This document shows, one piece after another, positions 7,792 to 8,239 of a DNA stretch of 8,239 nt. The notes below the pieces were generated by a model. It had not been told where the DNA came from and made no database searches. It worked only from the letters and a program-made list of their open reading frames with translations. The position numbers and the translations under genes were made by a program. The first letter of the stretch is position 1; every line of letters begins with the position of its first letter. Source of the DNA: Betaproteobacteria bacterium (GTDB lineage Bacteria > Pseudomonadota > Gammaproteobacteria > Burkholderiales > Rhodocyclaceae); the NCBI GenBank assembly GCA_028065725.1, contig JAPTVL010000525.1, positions 1-8,239 of the forward strand. Reading direction: 5' to 3'.

Positions 7792-8004
7792 GTGGTCGTC
7801 GTCGATAAACTCAAATAGGTCACCGACCTGGCAGTTGAAGAGTCGGCAGAGTTGCTCGATGGCCGGGAGATCGACCCGGGTTGTGGTCTCCTTGTAGAGG
7901 GCCGTAATTGTGCTGCGATTCAGCCCTGTGCGCCGCGAAACTTCCGTGATGTGAAGCTTATCTCGGCCCATGAGGGAAGATAAATGGCAGCGAATCATTT
8001 TCAT
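7777..8004 (-). CDS. Small XRE/Cro-CI-type HTH regulator leading the BREX operon
   Basis: This 75-residue protein starts MKMIRCHLSSLMGRDK and is almost entirely one helix-turn-helix domain of the Cro/C1 type, resembling the YozG-like/HTH_26 group. The recognition region is about residues 18-39 (ITEVSRRTGLNRSTITALYK), followed by the conserved LCRLFNCQVGDLFEF helix-turn and an acidic tail, IDDDHEASA. Such one-domain proteins usually bind operators as dimers. Its place as first gene of the transcript, overlapping pglW by 4 bases, suggests it controls expression of the BREX operon and itself. The frame extends upstream to 8148, but that extension runs into the integrase gene and looks noncoding, so ATG 8004 is chosen. 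ATG 7998 (MIRC) is the alternative. Neither has a good Shine-Dalgarno, so initiation may be weak or from a short leader. The promoter and operator suggestions are inference. Confidence 0.88.
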   Translation of the reverse strand: MKMIRCHLSSLMGRDKLHITEVSRRTGLNRSTITALYKETTTRVDLPAIEQLCRLFNCQVGDLFEFIDDDHEASA

Positions 8005-8009
8005 TGTTG

Positions 8010-8029
8010 TGCGCTCGGGGTGTTGCGCA
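8010..8029. promoter_or_regulatory. Inverted repeat, candidate operator of the HTH regulator
   Basis: TGCGC at 8010-8014 and GCGCA at 8025-8029 form a perfect 5-bp inverted repeat with a 10-bp centre, a half-site spacing suited to a dimeric HTH protein. It spans the expected transcription start and sits 5 bp upstream of the regulator ATG, so binding there would repress the operon. Short GC-rich repeats arise easily by chance in this DNA, so support is limited. Confidence 0.3.
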
Positions 8030-8059
8030 GGATAGCATGGTGGGGGGCCGTGTAGCCAA
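8029..8059 (-). promoter_or_regulatory. Candidate sigma-70 promoter for the regulator-pglW-pglX operon
   Basis: On the minus strand TTGGCT (8059-8054) could be the -35 box. TGCTATCCT (8037-8029) could be an extended -10 with hexamer TATCCT. The 19-bp spacer is longer than ideal, which the extended -10 may offset. Transcription would begin near 8022, about 18 bases before the regulator start. No rho-independent terminator is visible between the integrase stop and this site, so readthrough from the integrase is also possible. Confidence 0.3.
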
Positions 8060-8095
8060 CGCAGCACCGCCCGCACAAGCCACGCCAGCAGTTGC

Positions 8096-8239
8096 CTATG
8101 GACCTGGGACTGAACCGGCGGCAGGCGAACCCCGAAGCCGCTTCGCAAGATCTTCCGCCCGCGGGTGGTAGTACCGCATCAACATTCGCGGGTCCTTGTG
8201 GCCCGTGATCTTCGTCAGTTCATGCAGCGGGAAGATCGA
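8096..8239 (-). CDS. Tyrosine recombinase/integrase, C-terminal fragment (cut by window edge)
   Basis: The last 47 residues of a phage-type site-specific recombinase are encoded here, ending with TAG at 8098-8096. The fragment has the diagnostic end of the catalytic domain: LTKITGHKDPRML, with the conserved His of the GH motif at fragment residue 14, and MRYYHP with the nucleophilic Tyr most likely at residue 23, nine residues after that His. This matches the usual His-to-Tyr spacing. A short basic tail (EDLAKRLRGS) follows. The Arg and HxxR residues lie beyond the edge. The enzyme would integrate or excise a genomic island or prophage. It points the same way as the BREX operon and ends 91 bp before the regulator start, suggesting that the defence genes are cargo on its element. 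The reading frame is open to the edge, so only window truncation is seen. Confidence 0.88.
   Translation of the reverse strand, partial: SIFPLHELTKITGHKDPRMLMRYYHPRAEDLAKRLRGSPAAGSVPGP

Noticed and set aside
8005..8148. Upstream extension of the HTH regulator by 48 codons
   Set aside because: It runs into the integrase coding sequence and shows no domain. The compact HTH protein begins naturally at MKMIRCHL.
1..8239. CRISPR array, tRNA, rRNA or strong rho-independent terminator
   Set aside because: No regularly spaced repeats, no tRNA-like cloverleaf segments and no GC stem followed by a T run were seen on either strand.

Overview
The window is high-GC proteobacterial DNA, probably from a betaproteobacterium or a related gammaproteobacterium. 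This is judged from codon use and from the style of the integrase and transposase fragments; no marker gene is present to prove it. All supported genes lie on the minus strand. They read right to left as: 3' end of a tyrosine recombinase, a small XRE-type regulator, pglW, pglX, and the 5' end of an insertion sequence that runs off the left edge.

The core is the promoter-proximal part of a type 2 BREX (Pgl, phage growth limitation) defence operon. The 75-residue HTH regulator overlaps pglW by 4 bases (ATGA), and pglW overlaps pglX by 4 bases (GTGA). The three genes therefore look like one translationally coupled transcript starting near 8020. PglW (1436 aa) carries a NERD nuclease-like domain, a degenerate pseudokinase, an intact-looking Ser/Thr kinase, a helix-hairpin-helix-like segment and a conserved-looking C-terminal module. 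PglX is the N6-adenine methyltransferase of the system, with motif DPTCGSGHF and catalytic NPPY. The remaining type 2 genes (pglY, pglZ, brxD, brxHI) would be expected beyond the left edge and cannot be seen here.

The methyltransferase is broken twice. First, one extra base at about 692 shifts the reading frame after residue 927. It lies exactly at the edge of a 12-bp direct repeat (681-692 and 709-720) whose 28-bp spacing would restore the frame if one unit were deleted. Second, an IS1182-like element has inserted next to a CTAG at 121-124 and removed roughly the last 90 residues from the frame. PglW and the regulator look intact. As sequenced, the locus probably encodes an inactive or switched-off BREX system with a live kinase and regulator.

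The integrase tail sits 91 bp upstream of the regulator in the same orientation, which suggests that the BREX operon is cargo at one end of an integrated island. No RNA genes, CRISPR arrays or long unexplained gaps were found. The only intergenic stretches are 8005-8095 (candidate promoter and operator) and 50-120 (IS leader).
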